Shown: piece after piece, positions 55,718-64,000 of the stretch
How the letters are laid out: each line of letters begins with the position of its first letter
How positions within the stretch are numbered: position 1 is the first letter of the stretch
Assembly: GCA_965199185.1 (NCBI GenBank)
Contig: CBDAQW010000007.1
Coordinates: forward strand, 100,182-164,181
DNA length: 64,000 nt
Direction: 5' to 3'
DNA from: Endozoicomonas sp965199185
GTDB lineage: Bacteria; Pseudomonadota; Gammaproteobacteria; Pseudomonadales; Endozoicomonadaceae
Program-made: the position numbers and the translations under genes
The notes under the pieces: model-generated
The model's input: the letters and a program-made list of their open reading frames with translations, nothing else
The model's database searches: none
What the model was told of the DNA's origin: nothing

Positions 55718-56644
55718 TCAGCCGTTTACCCGGAGCTTCGGATCAAGGAAGCTGTAAATTACATCAACGATCAGATTCATCATCATAATCAGGGTGGCAT
55801 AAAAGATAACAACGCCCATAACCAGCGGGTAATCACGGTTTAGCGCAGCGTTGACAAAGTAACGACCAACACCAGGAATATCATAGATGGTCTCAATGAC
55901 GACAGAACCGGTGGTAACGGCAGCTGCCGCAGGACCAAGATAAGAGACTACCGGCAATAATCCACCTTTGATCGCATGTCGTATAACCACAAGACGTTCA
56001 TGTAAACCTTTCGCTCTTGCAGTACGGATAAAGTTGGAGTGCAGTACTTCAACCATAGAGCCGCGAGTTAAACGAGCAATGTAGGCAATTTGTGGCAGAG
56101 CCAGTGAAATCACAGGCAGTACCAGATTTCGGGCGGCACCATCACCCCAGCCAGCAACCGGTAGCCAGGAAAGATAGACACCAAAAACAAGCGACAGAAT
56201 CGGTGCAACAACAAAGTTAGGAATAGCGATACCCGTCATGGCAACACCCATGATGGCGTAATCGGTCTTTCGGTTCTGGTTGAGAGCAGCCAGTGTGCCG
56301 AGGCTGATCCCGATAATAGTGGCGATAAGAATAGCCAGGCCACCGATTTTAATGCTGGCGGGCAAGCCAGACATAATCAGGTCGGTGACGGAGAAGTCAC
56401 GAAATTTATACGACGGACCAAAATCAAAATGCAGCAGGTTATTTAAGTAAATGAAATATTGTTCATAAAGCGGCTTGTCGAGGTCATATGCTGCAAGAAT
56501 GTTAGCTTCAATTTCAGGAGGTAGCGTCCGATCGGTATCGAATGGACCGCCAGGAGCCAGCCGCATCATAAAAAATGCGATGGTGATGATTATCAACAAC
56601 GTTGGTATAGCTGCCAATAGTCGTTTTGAGATATAGGAAAACAT
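55718..56644 (-). CDS. oppB: Oligopeptide ABC transporter permease OppB
   Basis: 308 residues, about six helices. It starts MFSYISKRLLAAIPTLLIII, a hallmark of the OppB/DppB half, followed by RLAPGGPFD and the permease motif RTARAKGLHERLVVIRHAIKG. It lies after oppA, separated by 152 bp with an extensive REP-like hairpin. It forms the channel with OppC. Confidence 0.94.
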   Translation of the reverse strand: MFSYISKRLLAAIPTLLIIITIAFFMMRLAPGGPFDTDRTLPPEIEANILAAYDLDKPLYEQYFIYLNNLLHFDFGPSYKFRDFSVTDLIMSGLPASIKIGGLAILIATIIGISLGTLAALNQNRKTDYAIMGVAMTGIAIPNFVVAPILSLVFGVYLSWLPVAGWGDGAARNLVLPVISLALPQIAYIARLTRGSMVEVLHSNFIRTARAKGLHERLVVIRHAIKGGLLPVVSYLGPAAAAVTTGSVVIETIYDIPGVGRYFVNAALNRDYPLVMGVVIFYATLIMMMNLIVDVIYSFLDPKLRVNG

Positions 56645-56680
56645 AGCTACTGTCTTGTTTATGCAGAGTGGAAATTCGCA

Positions 56681-56769
56681 CAGTCGGGTTTCCGAAGAAA
56701 GACGACAACCAGTGTAAAAGCTGAAGCAATAAAACGCTTGCAGGTCGGTTTCTTGTGAAGCCGACCTGC
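56681..56769. repeat. REP-like hairpins between oppA and oppB
   Basis: GCAGGTCGGTTTC-ttgtg-AAGCCGACCTGC (56740-56769) is a near-perfect hairpin, with an inverted relative CAGTCGGGTTTCCG at 56681-56694. In binding-protein operons such hairpins often protect the binding-protein mRNA and reduce downstream expression. Confidence 0.65.
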
Positions 56770-56796
56770 AACATACCCTGCTTTACTTCAGAGGAT

Positions 56797-58395
56797 TTAC
56801 TCTACGGAAAGGAACCGGGTTCTGTGGTAGTCACCAGGATTGTCGATCCAGCCTTTAACTCTGGGGTTAACAAGCTGCTTGGATACATAGTAGTAGATAG
56901 GAATGTTTGGCATATCTCTCATGGCGAGTGTTTCTGCCTGACGCATTAACTCATCACGCTTAACCATGTTGCCTTCAAGAGATGCCTTCTTCATCAACTC
57001 ATCATACTGGTCGTTATTATAGCTGGAGTAGTTCTTGGCGTTGTAATCTTCCATCAGATAGAGGAAGTTTTGCGGATCGTTGTAGTCAGCAATCCATCCG
57101 GCACGACCAATCTCAAACTGTTTGGTGTCGAGGTTTTTGTAGTGAACCTTGACTTCAGTGTTTGACAGAGTGGTCTTAACACCAAGATTCTTTTTCCACA
57201 TAGCAGAAATAGCAATAGCGATTTTCTTGTGGTTTTCAGACGTGTTGTAGCTCAGCTCGATAGACAAGGGGTTGTTCTTGTCGTAGCCAGCCGCTTTCAT
57301 CAACTCACGGGCTTTCTCGTTTTTCTTTGACTGAGGCCAGTCCTTCCACTCAACATAAGCAGGTGCACCGTAGGTACCAGTGCCCGGAGGAACCATACTG
57401 TAAGCAGGAATTTCACCAGTACGAAGTACCTTATTCGTGAGGGTTTCACGGTCCACTGTCATCGCCAGTGCCTGGCGTACACGAATATCTTTCAGAGCTT
57501 CGTGCTTCATGTTAAGAGGGTAAAAGTAGATGCCCAGGTATGGAGAAATTCGAACATAATCCGGAATGTTTTTATTCAGCCACTTGAGGTCAGAAGAGGC
57601 AAAATCGGTAGCGACATCGATTTCATCAGCGCGGACTCGCTTCAGAACGGCAGCACGATCTTCTTGTGGGTAGAAGAAAATGTTATCAATCGAAACATTC
57701 TCGGCATCATAGAACTTGGGGTTTTTTACAAGCTCAACATGAGCGTTGGGAACCCACTCTTTCAAGGTGTAGGCGCCATTACCAACCATACGGCTATCTT
57801 TAGCCCAGTCTTTGCCTAACTCTTTGAGCTTATGCTCTGGAAGTGGGTAAGCGGTATAGTGTGCTAGCTGCGCTGTAAAATAAGGTGCTGGACCCACCAG
57901 AGTAAATTGCAGCGTTTTATCGTCCAGAGCCTTAACCGCCAGTTCTTCAGCGGGCAGTTTGCCTGAGTTTATTTCAGCAGCGTTCTTAATGGTGTAAAGC
58001 AGCGAGGCGTAGGTAGATGCAGTCTCTGGTTTGAGGATTCGCTGCATGGCAAACACAAAGTCGCTGGCTTTGACCGGCTCCCCGTCAGACCACTGATGAT
58101 TACGTAATTTGAAGGTGTAAACCGTACCGTCTTCTGAAGCAGTCCAGCTTTCAGCTGCACCGGGAATGATGGTGCCATCAGCAGCCTCGGTGGTTAGCCC
58201 CAGAAAAATATCGCCAATGATACGATTTTCCCAGGTGCCTGCAACGTAATGAGGGTCAAGGGATGCAGGTTCACCCATGTTAGCAATTCGGATGGTTCCG
58301 GCAGCCTGGGCAATATTGTCTGGTGCCGTGAAGAATGCGCCTGATGCCGCGATGGATATCGCCAGCAGTCCGGCTTTGAGACGGTTTATTGGCAT
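56797..58395 (-). CDS. oppA: Oligopeptide-binding periplasmic protein OppA
   Basis: 532 residues. The signal peptide is about 1-31 (LLAISIAASGAFFTAPDNIAQAA-GT). SBP_bac_5 features are present: ANMGEPASLDPHYVAG at the mature start, ESWTASEDGTVYTFKLR, QHxWSDGEP-like NHQWSDGEPV and GYDKNNPLSIELSY. It binds peptides and passes them to OppBCDF. SD AAGGAGTAA-at-ATG is excellent and is fully complementary to part of the invariant segment of the small RNAs at 17.5-18.0 kb. Confidence 0.94.
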   Translation of the reverse strand: MPINRLKAGLLAISIAASGAFFTAPDNIAQAAGTIRIANMGEPASLDPHYVAGTWENRIIGDIFLGLTTEAADGTIIPGAAESWTASEDGTVYTFKLRNHQWSDGEPVKASDFVFAMQRILKPETASTYASLLYTIKNAAEINSGKLPAEELAVKALDDKTLQFTLVGPAPYFTAQLAHYTAYPLPEHKLKELGKDWAKDSRMVGNGAYTLKEWVPNAHVELVKNPKFYDAENVSIDNIFFYPQEDRAAVLKRVRADEIDVATDFASSDLKWLNKNIPDYVRISPYLGIYFYPLNMKHEALKDIRVRQALAMTVDRETLTNKVLRTGEIPAYSMVPPGTGTYGAPAYVEWKDWPQSKKNEKARELMKAAGYDKNNPLSIELSYNTSENHKKIAIAISAMWKKNLGVKTTLSNTEVKVHYKNLDTKQFEIGRAGWIADYNDPQNFLYLMEDYNAKNYSSYNNDQYDELMKKASLEGNMVKRDELMRQAETLAMRDMPNIPIYYYVSKQLVNPRVKGWIDNPGDYHRTRFLSVE

Positions 58396-58919
58396 ATTTA
58401 CTCCTTTGTTCAGCTGTTGCCATACCTATGGTTGACATTCGGACATTGCTGAGCAGTTTTTAGTGTTGTTGTGTAAACATTGGCTATGGTCGGCTGCAAT
58501 CAAAATGTGAAGCAGCAAGATTGTTATCTATTTTATGACGCATAAATATAATCACACTTAATTTTGGAGAGTATTGGCATGAGTCAATGCACGCAATAGT
58601 TCTGTGTGTATCTCAACGAAAAACAGGTTTTTTTAATGCATTATTTTTGTTTATCAAAGCAAATTGACTAACAAGATATTTAGATGGATTGGCTCATGCA
58701 TAAAAGTTGTTTGACAGTTTTTTTGTTATTTGGCTTCGAATCGGCTGTACCTATTTAGAGTGTCCAAAAAGCTGATGAACGGTAGTTAAGTTCTTGAATC
58801 ATTCTCACGATATTACTGTGAGCAAGGTTTTTCACGGGCAGGGTTGGCCTGACGTTTCGAAAGGAATGGTGAAACGCCTGCTAGCTTGAATAGTACTATC
58901 TCTCAAAGAGGAAATATCG
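58396..58919. other. Divergent intergenic region oppA / small exported protein
   Basis: About 520 bp, AT-rich. It should hold promoters for both directions. A CGTTTC / GAAACG stem with AAGGA in its loop (58852-58874) lies in the leader of the gene at 58920. No further gene or clear operator was found. Confidence 0.4.
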
Positions 58920-59240
58920 ATGAAAATTATCAAGAGTGCTTTATGCTCTGCAATTCTGGCTGGTGCAGTGTTCTCTGCTCCATCGGTTGTTGCAGCTCCT
59001 GTTGTGAATGTAAATGCCTATGACTCTCATTTCACTGCTCGTGTATCCAGTAACGGTATGCCTGTTGCCGGTGCAATGGTGAAAGTGCATTCTGGCCTGG
59101 AATCTATGATGGAAGGTGTTACCGATAGCCACGGTATGGTGCGCTTCTACCCTGTTTCTAATTCAGGAACATACAAGGCTGTTGCTGAGACTTCTGAAGG
59201 CACTTCTGAGCCTCGCTGGTTTAGTGCCAAGCACGATTAA
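58920..59240 (+). CDS. Small exported protein with an Ig-like or regulatory-type domain
   Basis: 106 residues with SD GAGGAAATATCG before ATG. The signal peptide is about 1-25 (ALCSAILAGAVFSAPSVVA). The mature 80 residues (FTARVSSNGMPVAGAMVKVHS, EGVTDSHGMVRFYP, GTYKAVAETSEG) resemble a carboxypeptidase-regulatory/transthyretin-like beta-sandwich, in which a polar loop follows PVAGAMVKV. Function is unknown; it is probably periplasmic or surface-exposed. It is monocistronic, with its own terminator about 45 bp downstream. Confidence 0.72.
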   Translation: MKIIKSALCSAILAGAVFSAPSVVAAPVVNVNAYDSHFTARVSSNGMPVAGAMVKVHSGLESMMEGVTDSHGMVRFYPVSNSGTYKAVAETSEGTSEPRWFSAKHD

Positions 59241-59282
59241 GGCTCTTTCTCTGCCTTATGCATGTTTTGATAACATCTCGTA

Positions 59283-59339
59283 AACTCTGAAATTGTATGA
59301 TCCGTGTCGTTAGTGTTCATGCAGTTTCGGAGTTTTTTT
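59283..59339 (+). terminator. Intrinsic terminator of the small exported-protein gene
   Basis: AACTCTGAAATTG and CAGTTTCGGAGTT (with G-T wobbles) form the outer stem of a long hairpin, followed by seven T. Confidence 0.7.
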
Positions 59340-60111
59340 ATGCCCTGTTTGAATCCTGTCTTCTTTATCCCTTTGCTCTGTGAAAACCTGTAATTACTGG
59401 TTAATTGCTATTCGATTTTTTGATTGAAATCAAACTTTAATGAAATAGAGTCTCCTTTAAAGAGCCGACTGGTAAATGTTGAAAACGATACCATTTGATT
59501 TTGTTTGATGTTGTTGGAATCACAATTTTTTACGAAATAATGGATTATAGAGTGAGATCTGATATTGAGTTTTAGCCCTTGTATAACAAGTTTTTCAGGG
59601 ATTCTTTGTGATATTTTGAGGCTCTAAATTTTGAGAAAATAAATAACAATGGTGGATGTGAAAACACTCTCAATCATGTTTCGGTTTGATAGTTCTTGGT
59701 AATGTGTCATTGCGAGGCTAGGTATTTATACGTATATTTTGAATATTTCTCTCATGCTGAAATGGCTAAGCGTTGTTGCTAGACACAGATAATAAACGCT
59801 TGGTTTGTCTTGATATGACATGTCTTAATGTGTCATTGATTGAGCATGCAACTTTTGTTATTTGTGGAAAGCGCAGATGTTGTAACGACATTGTAATGAA
59901 TAGAAAGTATTGTCTTTGATCATGTTGTAGTGAGCAGATCGTCTCTTACCCGAGCAGTCTTCTTTCCGAACATTTTGATTAAAACGCAAACAATCCAGCG
60001 GGTTCCGTGATTGGCTTTTTTCAATTGATGCGTTAATCGATTGAATGGGGGAAAGCCGGTTGAGCGGAAGGGTTGTAAAAATAGAACACCAAACACACAC
60101 TGGAAACACAC
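59340..60111 (+). promoter_or_regulatory. Long porin upstream region with FNR-type box
   Basis: This 770-bp gene-free region holds TTGATTGAAATCAA at 59420-59433, an exact FNR/ANR consensus (TTGAT-N4-ATCAA). A TGACA...TGTCA inverted repeat lies near 59816-59836. The porin leader just before 60112 carries AACACCAAACACACA at 60085-60099, complementary to the small-RNA core. No gene is supported in the region. Confidence 0.5.
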
Positions 60112-61062
60112 ATGAAAACTAAAGTAAGCATCCTCTCTGCTGCAGTTGCAGTAGCCCTTTCTGCTAATGCGTTTGCTGAAATTCAGCCACTGTCTGGCGA
60201 TCAGTTCACTGTTGGTGGTGAAGCTACCATTGGTGGTAAGTATGTTGATTCTGCAGATAAAAAGGACGGCTTTCAGTCCAGCGCTACTGAATTTTCCCTA
60301 AAAGTGAAGTACAAAAATGGCGGTATTGTCGGTTACGTAGAGCAGGATTTTAAAGCCAAGTACGGCCGAAATACAGACGATGATGTGAAAACTGATCTGG
60401 ATAAAGCTTGGGTTGGTTACGACTTTGGTTTTGGCGTTCTGTCTTACGGTATCGAAAATGATACAGCTCTGGATAAGGTTGATGGCGCAGGCGATCTGAC
60501 TTTTGAGAATGGCTTCGGTGCGCCTGGTATTGGTGATGCTTTTGACGTTGTTAAACTTCAGGGCTCTGTCAACGGTATTGCTTATGGTCTCTCTAGCTAC
60601 AACCAAGACGATACTAAGGATGCAGCTAAAGGCTATAACGGATATCTAGGTTTTGAAGCAGATATGTTCAGTGTTTATGCTGGCTATGAGAAGCAAGAAG
60701 CATCTGAAGACAAGAAAGTTGATGAAAAAATTTACAGCCTGACTGGTAGTGCTGATTTTGGAGTGGTTCAAGTTGGTGCTAATATCTGGAAGGGTGAAGT
60801 ATATAACGAAAATGGAAAGAATAGTTTAGAAGATACTAAAGGCTTTTATGTTTCTGTAGCTAAGTCCATCGATGCTCTGGAACTGGCCGCTGGATATGGT
60901 AAGTCTGATTTCGATGTTGACGTAAATGAAAAATCTTTCAACGTAAGTGCTAAGTATAACCTGAGCAGTAATACTTACGTTGGTGCGGATGTTGTTAGAG
61001 TAGATGTCGATGATGAAGACAAGGCTACTAACTTCTACGTCAAAGCCGGCTACGTATTCTAA
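60112..61062 (+). CDS. Outer-membrane general porin
   Basis: 316 residues. The signal peptide is about 1-22 (SAAVAVALSANAFA-EIQ). The mature protein has alternating beta-strand pattern, aromatic girdle residues, acidic Asp-rich loops (NTDDDVKTDL, DQDDTKDAAK-like) and a C-terminal Phe (FYVKAGYVF), the Bam sorting signal. Length and layout suit a 16-strand trimeric porin of the OmpC-like superfamily found in marine gammaproteobacteria. SD GGAAACACAC is modest and overlaps the predicted sRNA pairing site. A terminator follows at 61094. Confidence 0.9.
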   Translation: MKTKVSILSAAVAVALSANAFAEIQPLSGDQFTVGGEATIGGKYVDSADKKDGFQSSATEFSLKVKYKNGGIVGYVEQDFKAKYGRNTDDDVKTDLDKAWVGYDFGFGVLSYGIENDTALDKVDGAGDLTFENGFGAPGIGDAFDVVKLQGSVNGIAYGLSSYNQDDTKDAAKGYNGYLGFEADMFSVYAGYEKQEASEDKKVDEKIYSLTGSADFGVVQVGANIWKGEVYNENGKNSLEDTKGFYVSVAKSIDALELAAGYGKSDFDVDVNEKSFNVSAKYNLSSNTYVGADVVRVDVDDEDKATNFYVKAGYVF

Positions 61063-61093
61063 AGCCTGAATACGCCAGATCAGCTTTTATCGT

Positions 61094-61128
61094 AAAGCCC
61101 TGCTATTTCAAAGTAGCGGGGCTTTCTT
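61094..61128 (+). terminator. Intrinsic terminator of the porin gene
   Basis: AAAGCCCTGCTA and GTAGCGGGGCTTT form a GC-rich stem with a 7-nt loop (G-T pairs included), followed by CTTAT. Confidence 0.75.
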
Positions 61129-61304
61129 ATATCTATAGACTCAAACTGCAAACACTAAGCGTTACGTAAATAGAGTTATTCCCTATTCTGCTAAATTGAA
61201 AAACGTTGTTATCATGCGACTAAATAATGATCGCTTGAGTGAGGTTATAAACGACAATCTACATACTGGTAGATTCGCTCAAGCAAGCAGAATGGTAAGT
61301 GCCC

Positions 61305-62330
61305 ATGATAATTAAAATAAAGAAAAGCTCTGATGTCAGTGGCAGTGAAATCACTTCCGAATCGATCTATCAGGCTCGACGAAAATTTATGCAAAAAACA
61401 GCCCTGCTCTCTTTAGCGGGAGCCGGTACTGCATTGTTTGGGAATCCTGCATTCAGTCAGACAACGTCTTCTGGCTATGATGATATCCCACAGCCCAAAG
61501 CCCCCGACTGGCTTGTAAATCAGGTTAACCGTTATAAATCCGGGCAATACAAAGCAGCAGATGCCCTTACTCCCTATAAAGATGTTGTCACTTACAATAA
61601 TTTCTATGAATTTGGTACTGATAAACGAGACCCTGCCCGCAATGCTGGTGAGTTTGTCACAGACCCCTGGTTTGTAGAAATTGAAGGCGAAGTAGCCAAG
61701 CCCGGAAAGTACACCCTTGAAGACATACTGAAACCGCACACAATGGAAGAGCGCATATATCGTCTGCGTTGTGTCGAAGCCTGGTCAATGGTCATCCCTT
61801 GGGTGGGAATTCCTCTGGCGGATATTCTGAAGCGATTTGAACCAACATCCAAAGCAAAATACGTTGAGTTCGTCACACTGCTTGACCCCAAACAAATGCC
61901 CGGACAAAAAGCACGTTTTGGTTCTCTCGACTGGCCTTATGTTGAAGGGCTAAGAATTGATGAGGCGATGAACCCGCTAACCTTTATGGCAACAGGTTTG
62001 TACGGCAAAACATTACCGAATCAGAACGGTGCGCCATTCAGGCTGATCGTTCCGTGGAAGTATGGTTTTAAAAGCATTAAATCCATCGTCAAAATTCGGT
62101 TGACTGAGAAACAGCCGCGCACGACATGGGAAGGAACAGCACCACAGGAATACGGTTTTTATGCCAATGTAAACCCAAAAGTCAATCATCCCCGTTGGAG
62201 TCAGGCAACTGAACGACGACTGCCGGGTTCTTTATTCTCTCCAAACCGCATAGAAACCAAAATGTTTAACGGCTATGAAGAAGAGGTGGCTGATCTGTAT
62301 CGGGGGATGGATCTGAGCAAATACTATTAA
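61305..62330 (+). CDS. msrP: Periplasmic methionine-sulfoxide reductase catalytic subunit MsrP (molybdopterin)
   Basis: 341 residues from ATG 61305; an in-frame GTG at 61299 is possible. A Tat signal with ARRKFMQKTALL (RRxFxQ) is at about residues 25-40. The molybdopterin Cys lies in RLRCVEAWSMVIPW, with further sulfite-oxidase-family blocks (LPNQNGAPFRLIVPWKYGFKSIK and NPKVNHPRWSQATERR). MsrP repairs oxidised Met in periplasmic proteins using quinol electrons from MsrQ. It is followed 9 bp later by msrQ. Confidence 0.94.
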   Translation: MIIKIKKSSDVSGSEITSESIYQARRKFMQKTALLSLAGAGTALFGNPAFSQTTSSGYDDIPQPKAPDWLVNQVNRYKSGQYKAADALTPYKDVVTYNNFYEFGTDKRDPARNAGEFVTDPWFVEIEGEVAKPGKYTLEDILKPHTMEERIYRLRCVEAWSMVIPWVGIPLADILKRFEPTSKAKYVEFVTLLDPKQMPGQKARFGSLDWPYVEGLRIDEAMNPLTFMATGLYGKTLPNQNGAPFRLIVPWKYGFKSIKSIVKIRLTEKQPRTTWEGTAPQEYGFYANVNPKVNHPRWSQATERRLPGSLFSPNRIETKMFNGYEEEVADLYRGMDLSKYY

Positions 62331-62339
62331 GGTGTAAGT

Positions 62340-62915
62340 ATGGATGTTATTGCTAAAACCAAACTGGTTGTCTTTCCACTATGTCTAACGCCTGTGGCAT
62401 TGCTGTTGGCCAATGCCTTTAATAACCAGCTTGGACCCGATCCAGCAAAAGAGCTGACTCTGGCTTTGGGGGAGTGGGCGTTAAGATTTCTTTTGCTGTC
62501 TTTGGTGGTCACTCCATTAAGAAAGCTCACCGGCCAAAACAAGCTGGTTCGATACCGTCGTCTGCTTGGATTGTTTGCGCTTTTTTATGCAGTTCTGCAT
62601 TTGCTCTCTTATTTAGTATTTATGCTCTCTTTGGACTGGTTGGTGTTACTCGAAGACCTCTATAAAAGGCCCTATATCATTGTTGGCGCTCTTGCGGTTC
62701 TTATTCTTCTGGCTCTGGGAATAACATCCACGAAAAGTATGATGCGGAAGCTGGGTAAGCGTTGGGTTAAATTGCATCGCCTGGTTTACCTTGCGGGAGG
62801 TTTAGGGGTGTTGCATTTTTTCTGGCTGGTAAAAAGTGACTATACAGAACCTTTGGTTTATGGAGGTGTGTTCCTGGTGCTAATGCTATTCAGGCTTCCT
62901 GCCCTCAGACGCTGA
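62340..62915 (+). CDS. msrQ: Haem-binding membrane subunit MsrQ
   Basis: 191 residues with six helices, ferric-reductase-like transmembrane domain. Histidines for haem b ligation lie in FYAVLHLLSYLVF, VKLHRLVYLAGGLGVLHFFWL. It starts MDVIAKTKLVVFPLCL and passes quinol-derived electrons to MsrP. The pair msrP-msrQ is a clear operon. It ends against the convergent lipoprotein gene with 6 bp between the stops. Confidence 0.93.
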   Translation: MDVIAKTKLVVFPLCLTPVALLLANAFNNQLGPDPAKELTLALGEWALRFLLLSLVVTPLRKLTGQNKLVRYRRLLGLFALFYAVLHLLSYLVFMLSLDWLVLLEDLYKRPYIIVGALAVLILLALGITSTKSMMRKLGKRWVKLHRLVYLAGGLGVLHFFWLVKSDYTEPLVYGGVFLVLMLFRLPALRR

Positions 62916-62921
62916 AAAGCG

Positions 62922-63599
62922 TCAGATGGGTAAAAAGACCAGTCGGCCCGCTGTATGCACAGCCGTTCTTATGGTTCGTTGATTTCTTTGGGCGACTAAA
63001 TGAGCGATCATATCTTGTGTTGCAATCAGCTTTCCAAAAAGTCGCTCAAAGCTCAGATTAACCTCATCACCGGTAGCATTGGTGAGCAGAAGCGTTTCAT
63101 CAGCTAAGGATTGCTGTCGAAGTTTCCAAAGTAAAATCTCGATATTTCGTGCGCTATTGTATAGCTTTTGTTCATCAAGAGAATCATTAATAAAAAACTC
63201 CTCCTGATTGTTGTAGGACTCAAGAATCATCGATGTGAGTCCGGCCATCAAAGCAAACACCCGGTCACCCTGAAAGCGTTTATCTAACGCCAGCTGAATG
63301 GCGTCGGTGCCACGCAGGTTGTTCAGCTCGTCATAGGTTTGATTGTGTCGATTGGCTCCGTGAAGAATATTAAGTCTATTTTCAAGCAAGTACGTGGGCT
63401 GTTTTTTAAGTTCTCTGGGGTTGCGAGCGTATAACTTTTTGGTGAGTTGTTCGAGTAGAGATTCGACGGTCTGCAAGTGGCTGTCTGCCACCATATCAAT
63501 CTCTGTTTTTGCCAGTGTTTTAATGTGGAATGATCCATCACTACTACAGCCTGACAGAAGAACAAGGAGGAGTGTTGTAATTATGAGAGAAAGTCTCAT
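62922..63599 (-). CDS. Predicted lipoprotein beside msrPQ and rrn
   Basis: 225 residues. The signal peptide LIITTLLLVLLSGCSS has a lipobox (LSGC, Cys at about 18). The rest is helical, with ESLLEQLTKKLYARNPRELKK, GDRVFALMAGLTSMIL and LLTNATGDEVNLSFERLFG. A gene of this type lies in the same place in P. aeruginosa (PA4690 beside msrPQ and an rrn operon), by memory. Function is unknown. Confidence 0.75.
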   Translation of the reverse strand: MRLSLIITTLLLVLLSGCSSDGSFHIKTLAKTEIDMVADSHLQTVESLLEQLTKKLYARNPRELKKQPTYLLENRLNILHGANRHNQTYDELNNLRGTDAIQLALDKRFQGDRVFALMAGLTSMILESYNNQEEFFINDSLDEQKLYNSARNIEILLWKLRQQSLADETLLLTNATGDEVNLSFERLFGKLIATQDMIAHLVAQRNQRTIRTAVHTAGRLVFLPI

Positions 63600-63691
63600 G
63601 GTGGGTGCTTATATAAAGAGGTATAGAAGTAACAAATAGTACCTCAATTAATTCTGGATTAGGTAGTTGTGCGTAAAACGTTTGTCGTCTA

Positions 63692-63719
63692 TTGATCTGC
63701 ATCAAATTTGCCCTATAAT
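63692..63719 (+). promoter_or_regulatory. Second rrn operon, promoter 1
   Basis: TTGATC, 16 bp, TATAAT, followed by GCGCCACTCTTCTTC as in the first rrn region. Confidence 0.75.
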
Positions 63720-63803
63720 GCGCCACTCTTCTTCGGGCAACAACGAAGCGCCAACCGGGTTTCAGCGTTCAGTAAGAAGTTTGATTGAAAGCTAACTGGT
63801 TGG

Positions 63804-63831
63804 TTGACAATCAAAACGCATTCAGTAGAAT
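63804..63831 (+). promoter_or_regulatory. Second rrn operon, promoter 2
   Basis: TTGACA, 16 bp, TAGAAT; the -35, spacer and -10 are identical to the site at 38233-38260. Confidence 0.75.
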
Positions 63832-63916
63832 GCATCGCCGCTGACCGAGGTTCTCGAACACAGGTTGGCGAGTTGGAAAGCCTCTTTTCTTCTTTGTTTT
63901 AAGAAAAAATGATCGC

Positions 63917-63944
63917 TTGACAACAAAACTGAGTTCGCTAAGAT
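63917..63944 (+). promoter_or_regulatory. Second rrn operon, promoter 3
   Basis: TTGACA, 16 bp, TAAGAT, identical to 38347-38374. The window ends about 56 bp later, before the expected second 16S gene. Confidence 0.75.
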
Positions 63945-64000
63945 AGCGGCCGATCGCTGATCGGCACTGCTCGCTAAGAGCGTTCACTAAGAACGTCGGT

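Overview
The window is chromosomal DNA from a gammaproteobacterium. The 16S rRNA gene, the Pseudomonas-like gene order (dsbA - cytochrome c4 - engB - polA - thrB; oxyR - recG; msrPQ - small lipoprotein - rrn) and several orphan genes fit an Oceanospirillales relative such as Endozoicomonas. That placement is inferred from memory and was not checked by a search.

Layout. 1-8.0 kb: partial endA, ubiF, cdd, murI, a TRAP-type binding lipoprotein and uvrD. 8.1-10.7 kb: hexR with its operator, and znuA with a Zur box. 10.8-13.8 kb: a minus-strand run of purU, a small conserved protein, a lipoprotein, nudF and an adenylyltransferase. 14-21 kb: an exo/endonuclease-family protein, dsbA, cytochrome c4, engB, three tandem small-RNA units, polA and thrB. 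22-28 kb: two orphan operon genes, zur-znuC-znuB and two AT-rich orphan genes. 28-37.8 kb: ppaC, oxyR, recG, a frameshifted RDD gene, a large orphan membrane protein, an Mpo1-like protein, a MITE-like element and a SulP transporter. 38.1-44.6 kb: a complete rrn operon (16S-tRNA-Ile-tRNA-Ala-23S-5S-5S). 44.6-49 kb: an IS66 relic, a disrupted aldo/keto reductase, a GH13 enzyme and malE. 49.3-52.7 kb: hcr, a frameshifted hcp and nsrR. 52.8-58.4 kb: oppABCDF. 58.9-63.6 kb: two exported or outer-membrane proteins, msrPQ and a lipoprotein. The window ends in the promoter region of a second rrn operon in the same orientation.

How the parts work together. Zinc uptake is split into two loci that share near-identical Zur boxes. 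NsrR, its predicted site and hcp-hcr form a nitrosative-stress unit, but hcp carries a frameshift. malE, the GH13 enzyme and a LacI-type operator form a maltodextrin locus without visible permease genes.

The strongest new candidate lies between engB and polA, where E. coli encodes Spot 42 and P. aeruginosa encodes ErsA. Three diverged small-RNA units on the polA strand share an invariant 25-nt segment, and each ends in its own intrinsic terminator. That segment is complementary at 14 of 15 positions to the 5' UTR of the porin gene at 60112, next to its ribosome-binding site. Its anti-Shine-Dalgarno part also matches the oppA ribosome-binding site. I read this as a triplicated sRNA family that may control outer-membrane and uptake genes.
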